A stretch of 64,000 nucleotides of DNA from an uncultured Aquimarina sp. (GTDB lineage: Bacteria; Bacteroidota; Bacteroidia; Flavobacteriales; Flavobacteriaceae): the NCBI GenBank assembly GCA_947502885.1, contig CANNBP010000004.1:310001-374000 (forward strand), written 5' to 3'. Made by a program: the position numbers and the translations under genes. The notes under the pieces were generated by a model, which was not told where the DNA came from, made no database searches, and worked only from the letters and a program-made list of their open reading frames with translations. Below, piece by piece: positions 32,639 to 42,408 of the stretch. How positions within the stretch are numbered: the stretch's first letter is position 1; every line of letters starts with the position of its first letter.

Positions 32639-33145
32639 ATGAAAGTAATCTCAGAAATTATTCCAAACACTCACGGAATTAAAAATGCATTAAAAAGAAT
32701 AGACTACTCAGACACCTACTCTACAACAAATCATATAGATAATATAGAACATCTAGCAAATTTGATCTTTACAAAATTGCCAAATTGGATTTCCTTTTTG
32801 ATGAAAACAAGGAATCTAATTATGAAAACTTTTGGTTTAAAAATTGAAAAGCCTTCAGATTACAATACTAATTTTAAGATTGGAGGTTACCTAGGGTTCT
32901 TTAAAATTTATGAAATAATGAACAATGAAATTATTTTAGGCGCAAATGATAAGCATCTAAATTTTAGGGTAAGTATCTTTAATTCTCAAGACCTCAACTA
33001 TAACATAAAAGTATCTACTCTAGTAGAATATAACAATAGACTTGGTAAAATATACTTTGCTATTATTGGCCCCTTACATCACCTAATCATAAAGCAAATA
33101 GTAAAAAAGAGGCATATAAGCATTCACAAAAAGAAAACATTCTAG
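32639..33145 (+). CDS. DUF2867-like protein
   Basis: A 168-aa protein. The pattern TNHIDNIEHLANLIFTKLPN, then WISFLMKTRNLIMKTFGLK, then GFFKIYEIMNNEIILGANDK HLNFRVS matches DUF2867 proteins, which share the START/SRPBCC-like small-molecule-binding fold. It ends LHHLIIKQIVKKR. Probably cytosolic or membrane-peripheral. Ligand unknown. It sits between a small membrane protein and a flavodoxin-fold oxidoreductase, which hints at a small redox or stress unit under the Crp-like regulator. Confidence 0.65.
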   Translation: MKVISEIIPNTHGIKNALKRIDYSDTYSTTNHIDNIEHLANLIFTKLPNWISFLMKTRNLIMKTFGLKIEKPSDYNTNFKIGGYLGFFKIYEIMNNEIILGANDKHLNFRVSIFNSQDLNYNIKVSTLVEYNNRLGKIYFAIIGPLHHLIIKQIVKKRHISIHKKKTF

Positions 33146-33208
33146 ATGATTAGTTCTTTTATCTAACTAGGATTTTACTTCTAACAAAGATCTCAAAATA
33201 AAATAAAC

Positions 33209-33790
33209 ATGAATAAACGTATAGCAGTTATAGTTGGGCACCCAGACAAAGAAAGTTATAATTTTGCCATAGCAGAAGCCTATAAAAAAGGAGTGCAAAC
33301 ATCGGGAGCCGAAATTCAAGAAATAATAATACGAGATTTAGATTTTAACCCTAACCTTCAATTTGGATATAGAAAACGAACCAAACTTGAACCTGATTTA
33401 TTGAAGAGTCAAGAGATCTTAAAATGGGCCGACCATTTGGTTTGGATTTATCCTGTTTGGTGGGGATCTATACCAGCAATTATGAAAGGTTTTTTAGATC
33501 GAGTCTTACTTCCGGGATATGCTTTTAACAAAAAAGAGAACTCTTTATGGTGGAATAAACATTTTACAGGTAAAACATCCCGTATTATCTGTACATTAGA
33601 TCAACCTGCTTGGTATTACAAATGGTTTTATGGAAACCCTAGTCATAATGCTATGAAAAAATTAACACTCAATTTTATTGGAGTAAAAAAAGTACAAATT
33701 ACAACGATTTGTCCCATAAGACTTTCTAAAAAAGAGTTTAGAGTAAAATGGCTAAATAAAGTTGAAAAATTGGGGTTAATGAACAAATAA
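33209..33790 (+). CDS. NAD(P)H-dependent flavodoxin-fold oxidoreductase
   Basis: A 193-aa protein of the NQO1/KefF/MdaB type. The FMN-binding opening is VIVGHPDKESYNFAIAEAYK. The second FMN loop is WADHLVWIYPVWWGSIPAIM followed by KGFLDRVLLPGYAF. The third is YKWFYGNPSHNAMKK. It would transfer two electrons from NAD(P)H to quinones or similar substrates and is cytosolic. It ends the short operon-like group that starts with the racemase. Confidence 0.85.
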   Translation: MNKRIAVIVGHPDKESYNFAIAEAYKKGVQTSGAEIQEIIIRDLDFNPNLQFGYRKRTKLEPDLLKSQEILKWADHLVWIYPVWWGSIPAIMKGFLDRVLLPGYAFNKKENSLWWNKHFTGKTSRIICTLDQPAWYYKWFYGNPSHNAMKKLTLNFIGVKKVQITTICPIRLSKKEFRVKWLNKVEKLGLMNK

Positions 33791-33897
33791 AAGCAAGTTT
33801 TTTTAAAAAAAAGGTAACATAAAAAATAGGGTACTTCTTAGGTTAACTGTATCATATATAAAGAAGAACGACAAAAGTCCTATTTAGCCCCTTTATT

Positions 33898-36800
33898 ATG
33901 AAAAAACTACTACTATTCTTGTGTTCGTTAATCAGCTATTTAGCCAATGCACAAACATTTACCGAATTAGCTACTGCAAATTTAACCGATGTAACTCAAA
34001 GTGATGTAGCATGGGGAGATTATGACAATGATGGAGACTTAGATGTATTATTAACTGGTAGGGCAGGAAGTCCTAGAGTCTCAAAAGTATATACCAACAC
34101 AGCAGGAACGTTTACCGAGCTTGCAACAGCAAATTTAACAGGAGTAAATAATAGTGCTGTAGCCTGGGGCGATTATGATAACGATGGGGATTTAGACATA
34201 TTATTGACTGGCTGGACAGGAAGTGCACCCGTTTCAAAAATATACACCAATACAGCAGGAACTTTTACCGAATTAGCTACAGCAAACTTAGCTGGAGTAA
34301 CAAATGGTGCAGTAGCCTGGGGTGATTATGATAATGATGGGGATTTAGATATTGTACTAACAGGCTATACAGGAAGTACTGCAGTTTCAAAAATATACTC
34401 CAATACGGCAGGGACTTTTACCGAACTGGCTACAGCAAACTTAACTGCTGTAAGTGATGGTGCTGTAGCCTGGGGAGATTATGATAATGATGGGGATATA
34501 GATATTGTACTAACTGGGTATACAGGAAGTGCACGGGTTTCAAAAATATATACCAATACAGCAGGAACCTTTACCGAACTTGCTACAGCGAATTTGGCAC
34601 AAGTATCTTTTAGTTCTGTAGCTTGGGGTGATTATGATAATGATGGGGATTTGGATATTGTATTAATCGGTATTGAAGGGGTAAACACAAGTATTTCGAA
34701 AATATACACCAATACAGCAGGGACTTTTACCGAACTTGCTACAGCAAACTTAACAGGAGTTAATGTTGGTGCTGCAAGTTGGGGTGATTATGACAATGAT
34801 GGGGATTTAGATGTTTTGTTGAATGGCTGGACACCAAGTGGAAACATTTCAAAAGTATACACCAATACGGCAGGAACTTTTACAGAACTAGCTACGGCAA
34901 ATTTACCAGGTGTTTCATTTGGTCGCTCTGCTTGGGGCGATTATGATAATGATGGAGATTTAGATATCCTATTAACGGGAGAATTTCCTTTAACCTCAAA
35001 AATATTTACCAACAATACGGTTACCCCCAATACAGTACCAACGGCACCTACGAATCCAACAGCAATTGTAAATGAAGATGAAGTGACCTTAAGTTGGACA
35101 GCGAGTACCGATGCAGAAACACCTGACAGTGGATTAAGTTATAATGTGTTTATAAAAGAAACACCAATAGGATCACCTGCGTATGCTACAACTCCAATGG
35201 CACAAGAAAATAATGGTTGGCGTAAACTTCCGGCCATAGGTAACGTGCAACAAAACACCTCATATACATGGAAACTACCTCAGCAATATAAGGGTGTAAA
35301 TACTAACTTTACTTTTAAAGTACAAGCTATTGATCACAGTTTTACGGGCTCTGCATTTTCTGCTGAAGGTACTTTTACCGTTAATTTAGGTCCTTTTGCC
35401 GAACTCGTCACAGCAAACTTAACAGACGTAACTCAAAGTGCAGTAGCCTGGGGCGATTATGATAATGATGGGGATTTGGATATCCTCTTAACAGGAAATA
35501 CGGGAAGTGCTAGAGTGTCCAAAATATATACAAATACCGCAGGCACCTTTACAGAGCTAGCTACGGCAAACTTAACAGCCGTAAATAACAGTGCTGTAGC
35601 TTGGGGTGATTATGATAACGATGGAGATTTAGATATAGTACTAACAGGTGATACAGGAAGTGCTGTAGTATCAAAAATATACACCAATACGGCAGGGACT
35701 TTTACAGAACTAGCTACGGCAAATTTAACAGATGTAGGCTACGGTGCCGTAGCCTGGGGTGATTATGACAATGATGGGGATTTAGATATCTTACTAACAG
35801 GATTTACAGGAAGTACCACATTTTCAAAAATATACACCAATACGGCAGGGACTTTTACAGAGCTTGTTACGGCAAACTTAACAGCTGTAAGTAATAGTGC
35901 TGTTGCCTGGGGCGATTATGATAATGATGGCGATTTAGATATATTATTAGCTGGGAATAACCTAAGTGGAGAAATTTCAAAAATATATACCAATGACGCA
36001 GGAACTTTTACAGAGCTTGCCACAGCAAATTTAGCGCAACTAGCTTCTGGTGATGCAGCTTGGGGTGATTATGACAATGATGGGGATTTAGATATATTGA
36101 TAACAGGTATTGAAGGAGGAAGTACGCCACGTACCAAAATATATACGAATACAGCAGGGACTTTTACAGAACTCGCCACAACCAATTTGGCTAATGTTAG
36201 TGTTGGTGATGCAGCTTGGGGTGATTATGACAATGACGGGGATTTAGATATTCTGTTGTCAGGATATACAGGAAGCGCTAGAATAACAAAAATATATACC
36301 AATACTGCAGGCATTTTTACTGAACTTGCTACAGCGAATTTATCAGAAGCAGTCTTTGGTGATTCAGCTTGGGGCGATTATGATAATGATGGGGATTTAG
36401 ATATATTATTAACGGGAGAATTTCCTGTAAGCTCAAAAATATTTACTAATAATACAGTTACATCAAACACAGTTCCTACTGCACCTACTACTCCGACAGC
36501 AGTAGTAAATAAAGATGAAGTGACATTAAGTTGGACAGCGAGTACCGATGCAGAAACACCTAGCAGTGGATTAAGTTATAATGTGTTTATAAAAGATGCT
36601 TCGGCAAGCTCAGCATACACGGTTAGTCCAATGGCACAAGAGAATAACGGTTGGCGTAAACTTCCTGTTTTGGGCAATGCACAACAAAATACTTCATACA
36701 CCTGGAAACTACCACAGCAATATCATGGTTCAAATACTAACTTTACTTTTAAAGTACAAGCTATTGATCATAGTTTTGCAGGTTCTGCGTTTTCTACCGA

Positions 36801-39800
36801 GGGTACTTTTAGTGTAGATTTAAGACCATTTACTGAACTTAGTACTGCAAACTTAATGGATTTACTTAACAGTTCAGTATCATGGGGAGATTATGATAAT
36901 GATGGCGATTTGGATATACTTTTAATAGGGCAGGATTCACCAGTAACACTTAATGCATACTCTAAAATATATACGAATAATAACGGAACTTTTACCGAGC
37001 TTACTTCGGCTAATTTACAAGGTTTGAATTACAGTAAGGGAGCCTGGGGCGATTATGATAATGATGGGGATTTGGATGTATTAATAACGGGTTCTACAGG
37101 TAGTTTTTCAGGAGTAACGAAAATATATACCAACACTAATGGAGTTTTTACTGAAGATACTGGTGCCAATTTACCAAACGTTGCAGGTGGTTCAGTAGTT
37201 TGGGGCGATTATGATAATGATGGCGATTTAGATGTTTTAATAACAAGACCATCTAAATCAGAAATTTATACAAATGATAATGGAGTCTTTTCAGAACTAG
37301 CTACTGCAAATTTATTAGGGGTTAGTGATAGCTTTGCCACCTGGGGTGATTATGATAGTGATGGCGACTTAGATATTTTATTAACAGGATATACCGGGAG
37401 TACAGATGTATCAAAAATATATACCAATACTAATGGAGTTTTTACAGAACTTACTTCGGCAAATTTAACAGGGGTATCTTATAGTCATGTAGCTTGGGGT
37501 GATTATGATAATGATGGCGATTTGGATATTTTAATGGCAGGGCTTACAGGAAGTACTACAGTTTCAAAAATATATACCAACAATGCAGGTACTTTTACAG
37601 AATTGGTTACTGCGAATTTACCGGGAGTTCAATACAGCTCAGTTGCTTGGGGCGATTATGATAATGATGGCGACTTAGATGTGTTACTCTTTGGATTAAA
37701 TAGTGGTATTCCTATTACTAAGATATATACCAATAATTCAGGTGTTTTTTCTGAATTAATTTCTGCAAGTTTAACTAGTGGATTTAATGGTAATGCTACT
37801 TGGGGTGATTACGATAATGATGGTGATTTGGATATATTAGTGTCTGGAGATAAGTCTCTTGGGGTAGGTTTTTCGAAAATATATACCAATAACACTGTTA
37901 CTCCTAATACGCCACCTACAGCACCTACGAATCCAACGGCTTTGGTAAATGGAAATGAAGTAACCTTAAATTGGGCAGCGAGTACCGATGCAGAAACACC
38001 AAGCAGTGGATTAAGTTATAATGTGTATATAAAAGATGCTTCGATAAGCTCAGCATACGTAATTAGTCCAATGGCGCAAGAAAATGATGGATGGCGTAAA
38101 TTACCAGCTATAGGTAATACGGGACAAAACACTTCATATATATGGAAATTACCCGAGGAGTATCGTAATACAAACAAAGATTTTACTTTTAAAATACAAG
38201 CTATTGATCACAGTTTTGCTGGTTCAGAATTTTCTACAGAAGGTACTTTTAGTATTGTAGATTTAAGAAAGTTTATTGAACTTGATACCGCAAATTTAAC
38301 GAACGTTTTTCAAAGTGCTGTAGCCTGGGGCGATTATGATAACGATGGGGATTTAGATCTATTAGTAACCGGTAAAAAATCAATTTCCGTATCTACCGAT
38401 CCTATTTCAACAATCTATACGAATACTAACGGAACTTTTACAGCATTAGCAACGGCAAATTTGATAGGAGTACAATCTGGAGCTGTAGAATGGGGCGATT
38501 ATGATAACGATGGAGATTTAGATATACTCTTAACTGGTTTAGGTGCTGACAATACAAATGTAGCAAAAATATATACCAATAATGGAGGGAGTTTTACAGA
38601 GTTAGTAACTGCTAACCTACCAGGAATAGCTTTTGGAGATGTAGCATGGGGTGATTATGATAATGATGGAGATTTGGATATATTCTTAACAGGAGGTATT
38701 TCTAAAATATTTACCAATAACGCTGGTACTTTTACAGAACTTGTAACAGCTAACTTTCCGAGATTAAGTAGCGGTTCGGTAGATTGGGGAGATTATGATA
38801 ATGATGGAGATTTAGATGTATTACTAACAGGATACACAGGGAGCGTAGATATATCAAAAATATACACCAATGCTAATGGTGTTTTTACAGAACTTATCTC
38901 AGCTAATTTAACAGGAGTATCCTACAGTTCAACGGCATGGGGTGATTATGATAATGATGGGGATTTAGATGTTTTGTTATCTGGATATACAGGAAACGCA
39001 AGAGTGACAAAAATATACACCAATACAGCAGGAAGTTTTACCGAACTTGCAACTGCCAACCTATTAGGGGTACAAGAAGGCTCGATAGCTTGGGGCGATT
39101 ATGATAACGATGGAGATTTAGATATACTCTTAACTGGTTCTGGAGGTAGTGCCTCAACCAGAGTATATCTGAATAATGCAGGTGTTTTTACACAACTCAT
39201 TACAGATGATTTACCAGGCTTAGTGGTTAGTGATGCCGTTTGGGGTGATTATGATAATGATGGGGATTTAGATATCGCATTAGCAGGGGTTACAAATAGT
39301 TCTTTCTTTTCAAAAATATTCATTAACAATATTGCAACTGCAAATACACCACCTACAGCACCAACAAATCCAACTGCTGTAGTAAATGGAGATACCGTAA
39401 CCTTAAACTGGACAGCTAGTACCGATGCAGAAACTCCTAGTAATGGATTAAGTTATAATGTATACATAAAAGAAAATCCAGTAGGGACACCTACATATAC
39501 TAAAACTCCAATGGCACAAGAAAGTAACGGTTGGCGTAAACTTCCTGCTATAGGTAATGTAGGACAAGGTACCAGTTACGTATATAAATTGACTGCTGCT
39601 TGTACTACTAATTACACCTTTAAAGTACAAGCCATAGATCATAGTTTTGAAGGATCAGCTTTTTCAACAGAAGGGAGTTTTAACACCTTAGATACCGTTG
39701 CACCAACAGTAATAACCCAAAACATCACCGTGCAATTAGACGCTTCAGGAAATGCAAGTATAACTCCTGCTCTAATCGATAATGGTTCCTCAGATAACTG

Positions 39801-41592
39801 CGGAATCCAATCTATGAGTTTAGATAGTACTTCGTTTGATTGTACCCATGTTGGAGCAAATACAGTTACTTTAACAGTAACCGATGTAAACGGTAATTCT
39901 GATACTAATACTGCTACAGTAACCGTGGAAGATAAGATGCTTCCAATTGTTGTTACCCAAAACATAACCGTACAATTGGACGTTACTGGAAATACAACCT
40001 TCACACCAGCTCAGATTGATAATGGTTCTTCTGATAACTGCGGAATTCAATCTATGAGTTTAGATGTAACTTCATTTGATTGTACTATGGTCGGAACAAA
40101 CACAGTGACGTTAACCGTAACCGATGTGAATGGAAATTCGGATACCAACACGGCTATTGTAACTGTGGAAGATAAGGTTATACCAACGGTTGTTACTCAA
40201 AACATCACAGTACAATTGAACGCTACTGGAAATGTAACCATCACACCAGCTCAAATTGATAATGGCTCTTCTGATAACTGCGGAATCCAATCTATGAGTT
40301 TAGATGTAACGTCATTTGATTGTACTAAGATCGGTACAAACACAGTGACGTTAACCATAACCGATGTGAATGGAAATTCGGATACTAAATCAGCAACAGT
40401 AACCTTAGAAGATAAGGTTGTACCAACGGTTGTTACTCAAAACATAACCGTGCAATTAGACGCTTCAGGAAATGCGAGTATAACTCCTGCTCAAATCGAT
40501 AATGGTTCCTCAGATAACTGCGGAATCCAATCGATGAGTTTAGATAGTACTTCTTTTGATTGCACCCATGTTGGAGTAAATACAGTTACTTTAACCGTAA
40601 CCGATGTAAACGGTAATTCTGATACTAATACTGCTACAGTAACCGTGGAAGATAAGGTGCTTCCAATGGTTGTTACCCAAAACATAACCGTACAATTAAA
40701 CGCTACTGGAAATACAACCATCACACCAGCTCAGATTGATAATGGTTCTTCTGATAACTGCGGAATTCAATCTATGAGTTTAGATGTAACTTCGTTTGAC
40801 TGTACTATGGTCGGAACAAACACAGTGAGGTTAACCGTAACCGATGTGAATGGAAATTCGGATACTAAAATGGCCACAGTAATTATAGAAGATACGATAC
40901 AACCCATAGTAGTTTGCCAAGATATAACAATTGAGTTGGATGCTTCAGGAAATGCAATTATCACACCAGCTCAGATCGATAATGGTTCTTCTGATAACTG
41001 CGGAATTGTTCTTACCTTAAATAAAACTAAGTTTTCATTAGATGATGTAGGACTCCAAACTGTTACGCTTACAGCAACCGATCCCTCTGGTAACAGAAAT
41101 AGTTGTAATGCTATAGTGACCATAGAAGATAATACACCTCCGACAATTACCTTATTAGGAGATACTCCTCAAACAATTACAAAAGGATCAGGTTACATTG
41201 AACTAGGAGCAATCACAAATGATGGATCTGAAGTCGTTATTGATAGTTCTGATTTTATTGATGCTACGGGTACGTATTATATTTCGTACAATGCAACAGA
41301 CAGTAATGGTAATGTAGCAGATGAGGTTATTAGAACTGTAATAGTAAATAACCCCAACCCTACTTTGGAAATATTTCCTAATCCTGCTACAGATTATATA
41401 AGAATTTTGAACTTTGAAAATCTTAAAGGTTTGGAAATTTATGATATGACAGGAAAAAGGATTCATTATTTTAGTCAAGGTCAATTACAAGAATATGTTA
41501 AAGTCGATCATTTACAAGAAGGCATATATTTGTTAAAGGGTGATTTTAGCCTAAATGAATCTGTGTATAAAAAGATAGTAATTCAACGCTAA
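33898..41592 (+). CDS. Giant T9SS-secreted protein with four FG-GAP/VCBS propellers
   Basis: 2564 aa, signal peptide ending LANAQ. Four blocks (residues about 20-378, 497-857, 976-1337, 1457-1816) each contain exactly seven repeats centred on AWGDYDNDGDLDILLTG, an FG-GAP/VCBS calcium-binding blade. Each block is followed by a fibronectin-III-like domain (PTAPTNPTA.VN..EVTLSWTASTDAETP). Residues about 1930-2415 are six HYR-like repeats of 80 aa (NITVQLDASGNASITPAQID), then one DUF5011-like Ig domain, then a Por-type sorting tail (about 2487-2564, IFPNPATDYIRI...GIYLLKGDF). Exported by the type IX system to the cell surface, probably an adhesin. Confidence 0.92.
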   Translation: MKKLLLFLCSLISYLANAQTFTELATANLTDVTQSDVAWGDYDNDGDLDVLLTGRAGSPRVSKVYTNTAGTFTELATANLTGVNNSAVAWGDYDNDGDLDILLTGWTGSAPVSKIYTNTAGTFTELATANLAGVTNGAVAWGDYDNDGDLDIVLTGYTGSTAVSKIYSNTAGTFTELATANLTAVSDGAVAWGDYDNDGDIDIVLTGYTGSARVSKIYTNTAGTFTELATANLAQVSFSSVAWGDYDNDGDLDIVLIGIEGVNTSISKIYTNTAGTFTELATANLTGVNVGAASWGDYDNDGDLDVLLNGWTPSGNISKVYTNTAGTFTELATANLPGVSFGRSAWGDYDNDGDLDILLTGEFPLTSKIFTNNTVTPNTVPTAPTNPTAIVNEDEVTLSWTASTDAETPDSGLSYNVFIKETPIGSPAYATTPMAQENNGWRKLPAIGNVQQNTSYTWKLPQQYKGVNTNFTFKVQAIDHSFTGSAFSAEGTFTVNLGPFAELVTANLTDVTQSAVAWGDYDNDGDLDILLTGNTGSARVSKIYTNTAGTFTELATANLTAVNNSAVAWGDYDNDGDLDIVLTGDTGSAVVSKIYTNTAGTFTELATANLTDVGYGAVAWGDYDNDGDLDILLTGFTGSTTFSKIYTNTAGTFTELVTANLTAVSNSAVAWGDYDNDGDLDILLAGNNLSGEISKIYTNDAGTFTELATANLAQLASGDAAWGDYDNDGDLDILITGIEGGSTPRTKIYTNTAGTFTELATTNLANVSVGDAAWGDYDNDGDLDILLSGYTGSARITKIYTNTAGIFTELATANLSEAVFGDSAWGDYDNDGDLDILLTGEFPVSSKIFTNNTVTSNTVPTAPTTPTAVVNKDEVTLSWTASTDAETPSSGLSYNVFIKDASASSAYTVSPMAQENNGWRKLPVLGNAQQNTSYTWKLPQQYHGSNTNFTFKVQAIDHSFAGSAFSTEGTFSVDLRPFTELSTANLMDLLNSSVSWGDYDNDGDLDILLIGQDSPVTLNAYSKIYTNNNGTFTELTSANLQGLNYSKGAWGDYDNDGDLDVLITGSTGSFSGVTKIYTNTNGVFTEDTGANLPNVAGGSVVWGDYDNDGDLDVLITRPSKSEIYTNDNGVFSELATANLLGVSDSFATWGDYDSDGDLDILLTGYTGSTDVSKIYTNTNGVFTELTSANLTGVSYSHVAWGDYDNDGDLDILMAGLTGSTTVSKIYTNNAGTFTELVTANLPGVQYSSVAWGDYDNDGDLDVLLFGLNSGIPITKIYTNNSGVFSELISASLTSGFNGNATWGDYDNDGDLDILVSGDKSLGVGFSKIYTNNTVTPNTPPTAPTNPTALVNGNEVTLNWAASTDAETPSSGLSYNVYIKDASISSAYVISPMAQENDGWRKLPAIGNTGQNTSYIWKLPEEYRNTNKDFTFKIQAIDHSFAGSEFSTEGTFSIVDLRKFIELDTANLTNVFQSAVAWGDYDNDGDLDLLVTGKKSISVSTDPISTIYTNTNGTFTALATANLIGVQSGAVEWGDYDNDGDLDILLTGLGADNTNVAKIYTNNGGSFTELVTANLPGIAFGDVAWGDYDNDGDLDIFLTGGISKIFTNNAGTFTELVTANFPRLSSGSVDWGDYDNDGDLDVLLTGYTGSVDISKIYTNANGVFTELISANLTGVSYSSTAWGDYDNDGDLDVLLSGYTGNARVTKIYTNTAGSFTELATANLLGVQEGSIAWGDYDNDGDLDILLTGSGGSASTRVYLNNAGVFTQLITDDLPGLVVSDAVWGDYDNDGDLDIALAGVTNSSFFSKIFINNIATANTPPTAPTNPTAVVNGDTVTLNWTASTDAETPSNGLSYNVYIKENPVGTPTYTKTPMAQESNGWRKLPAIGNVGQGTSYVYKLTAACTTNYTFKVQAIDHSFEGSAFSTEGSFNTLDTVAPTVITQNITVQLDASGNASITPALIDNGSSDNCGIQSMSLDSTSFDCTHVGANTVTLTVTDVNGNSDTNTATVTVEDKMLPIVVTQNITVQLDVTGNTTFTPAQIDNGSSDNCGIQSMSLDVTSFDCTMVGTNTVTLTVTDVNGNSDTNTAIVTVEDKVIPTVVTQNITVQLNATGNVTITPAQIDNGSSDNCGIQSMSLDVTSFDCTKIGTNTVTLTITDVNGNSDTKSATVTLEDKVVPTVVTQNITVQLDASGNASITPAQIDNGSSDNCGIQSMSLDSTSFDCTHVGVNTVTLTVTDVNGNSDTNTATVTVEDKVLPMVVTQNITVQLNATGNTTITPAQIDNGSSDNCGIQSMSLDVTSFDCTMVGTNTVRLTVTDVNGNSDTKMATVIIEDTIQPIVVCQDITIELDASGNAIITPAQIDNGSSDNCGIVLTLNKTKFSLDDVGLQTVTLTATDPSGNRNSCNAIVTIEDNTPPTITLLGDTPQTITKGSGYIELGAITNDGSEVVIDSSDFIDATGTYYISYNATDSNGNVADEVIRTVIVNNPNPTLEIFPNPATDYIRILNFENLKGLEIYDMTGKRIHYFSQGQLQEYVKVDHLQEGIYLLKGDFSLNESVYKKIVIQR
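39705..41130 (+). repeat. Tandem 240-bp repeats encoding HYR-like domains
   Basis: Six consecutive 240-bp units, each beginning with an ACCCAAAACAT-type word (39715, 39955, 40195, 40435, 40675 and, diverged, 40915). The first five are very similar at DNA level; units 1 and 4 are almost identical. This indicates recent duplication or gene conversion and is a likely source of length variation in the adhesin. Confidence 0.7.
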
Positions 41593-41757
41593 AGTGATCG
41601 TTCGTAAAATAGACTTTACTGCATATTAATGAAAAAATAATAAAAATTATCAAATAACCAAATTTATGGACTTTACCAGGTAATCAGTAATTTTTAAATG
41701 AAATGTGATTTCTTCAAAATTCTAATACAAAGATCAAAATTTGGGTATTTGTAATAA

Positions 41758-41790
41758 AAAATCAAGACTATCTGGTCTTGATTTTTTATT
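41758..41790 (+). terminator. Intrinsic terminator after the giant adhesin gene
   Basis: Arms AATCAAGAC (41760-41768) and GTCTTGATT (41775-41783) pair perfectly around TATCTG, followed by a T-run (TTTTTATTC). It lies 166 nt after the stop codon of the FG-GAP protein. Confidence 0.75.
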
Positions 41791-42208
41791 CGTTATAATA
41801 TGTAATTTCATTGCTTTTATTAAATCTGACTCAATAAGATCGTATTATACAGATGATAATCTTATCGAAACTAATCTTTTATTAGGATCTAAAGTGAATT
41901 CATTACCGATTATAACAGTTTTATAAGCCAAAAGCCATCTACATTATGGATTAATCTATTGAAAAAGGAGAAATGATTGCATTAGATAGAGCTGGACTCT
42001 ATTCACTATATGAAACTTCTTTATTGGAATAAATTTGGTAGAATTATTAGTGAACAGATTTTTTTAAACAGCAAGCCTAGAACAAAAGAAATGCTATTTT
42101 TACAAAAAAGTAAAATAAAAGTGATACAACAAAGTGCATTAAATTACTTATTTGTATCAAATTTCTGACACGCATATTAACTCACTTTCAACTCTTATAC
42201 GCCCAAGT

Positions 42209-42230
42209 ATAGAGAATAGCTATTCTCTAT
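42209..42230. promoter_or_regulatory. 22-bp perfect palindrome upstream of the LytS-type kinase
   Basis: The arm ATAGAGAATAG is followed immediately by its exact complement (CTATTCTCTAT). It lies about 25 bp upstream of a TACTTTTG -7-like box and 180 bp before the kinase start, a natural operator position. No regulator is assigned. Confidence 0.45.
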
Positions 42231-42408
42231 TTATTATCAAATTATAAAACCTTACTTTTGCTAAGCAACTAATTGGATGAACATGTTTTACAGAAACCCA
42301 AAGGGCTTCAAACTATGGTGCTTGTCGTTTACTACACATTCCTTAGCATACAATACTTATTTTTTGCATAACTAATTATCTTGTTACCTAGCTTAACATA
42401 ATTGATAT

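Larger units (their letters stand above)
41593..42408. other. Long intergenic region with terminator, gene scraps and palindrome
   Basis: About 815 bp. A terminator at 41758 follows the giant gene. At about 41800-41926 and 41955-42031 short frames (ETNLLLGSKVNSLPIITVL; EKGEMIALDRAGLYSLYETS) end in stops without starts and look like decayed gene pieces. A 22-bp perfect palindrome lies at 42209. A TACTTTTG box at 42254-42261 may be a -7 element for the kinase gene. Confidence 0.4.

Noticed and set aside
39639..40964. Long minus-strand open frames opposite the HYR repeats
   Set aside because: They repeat with the 240-bp period of the plus-strand gene and have no independent coding signs; they are antisense shadows of a repetitive gene.
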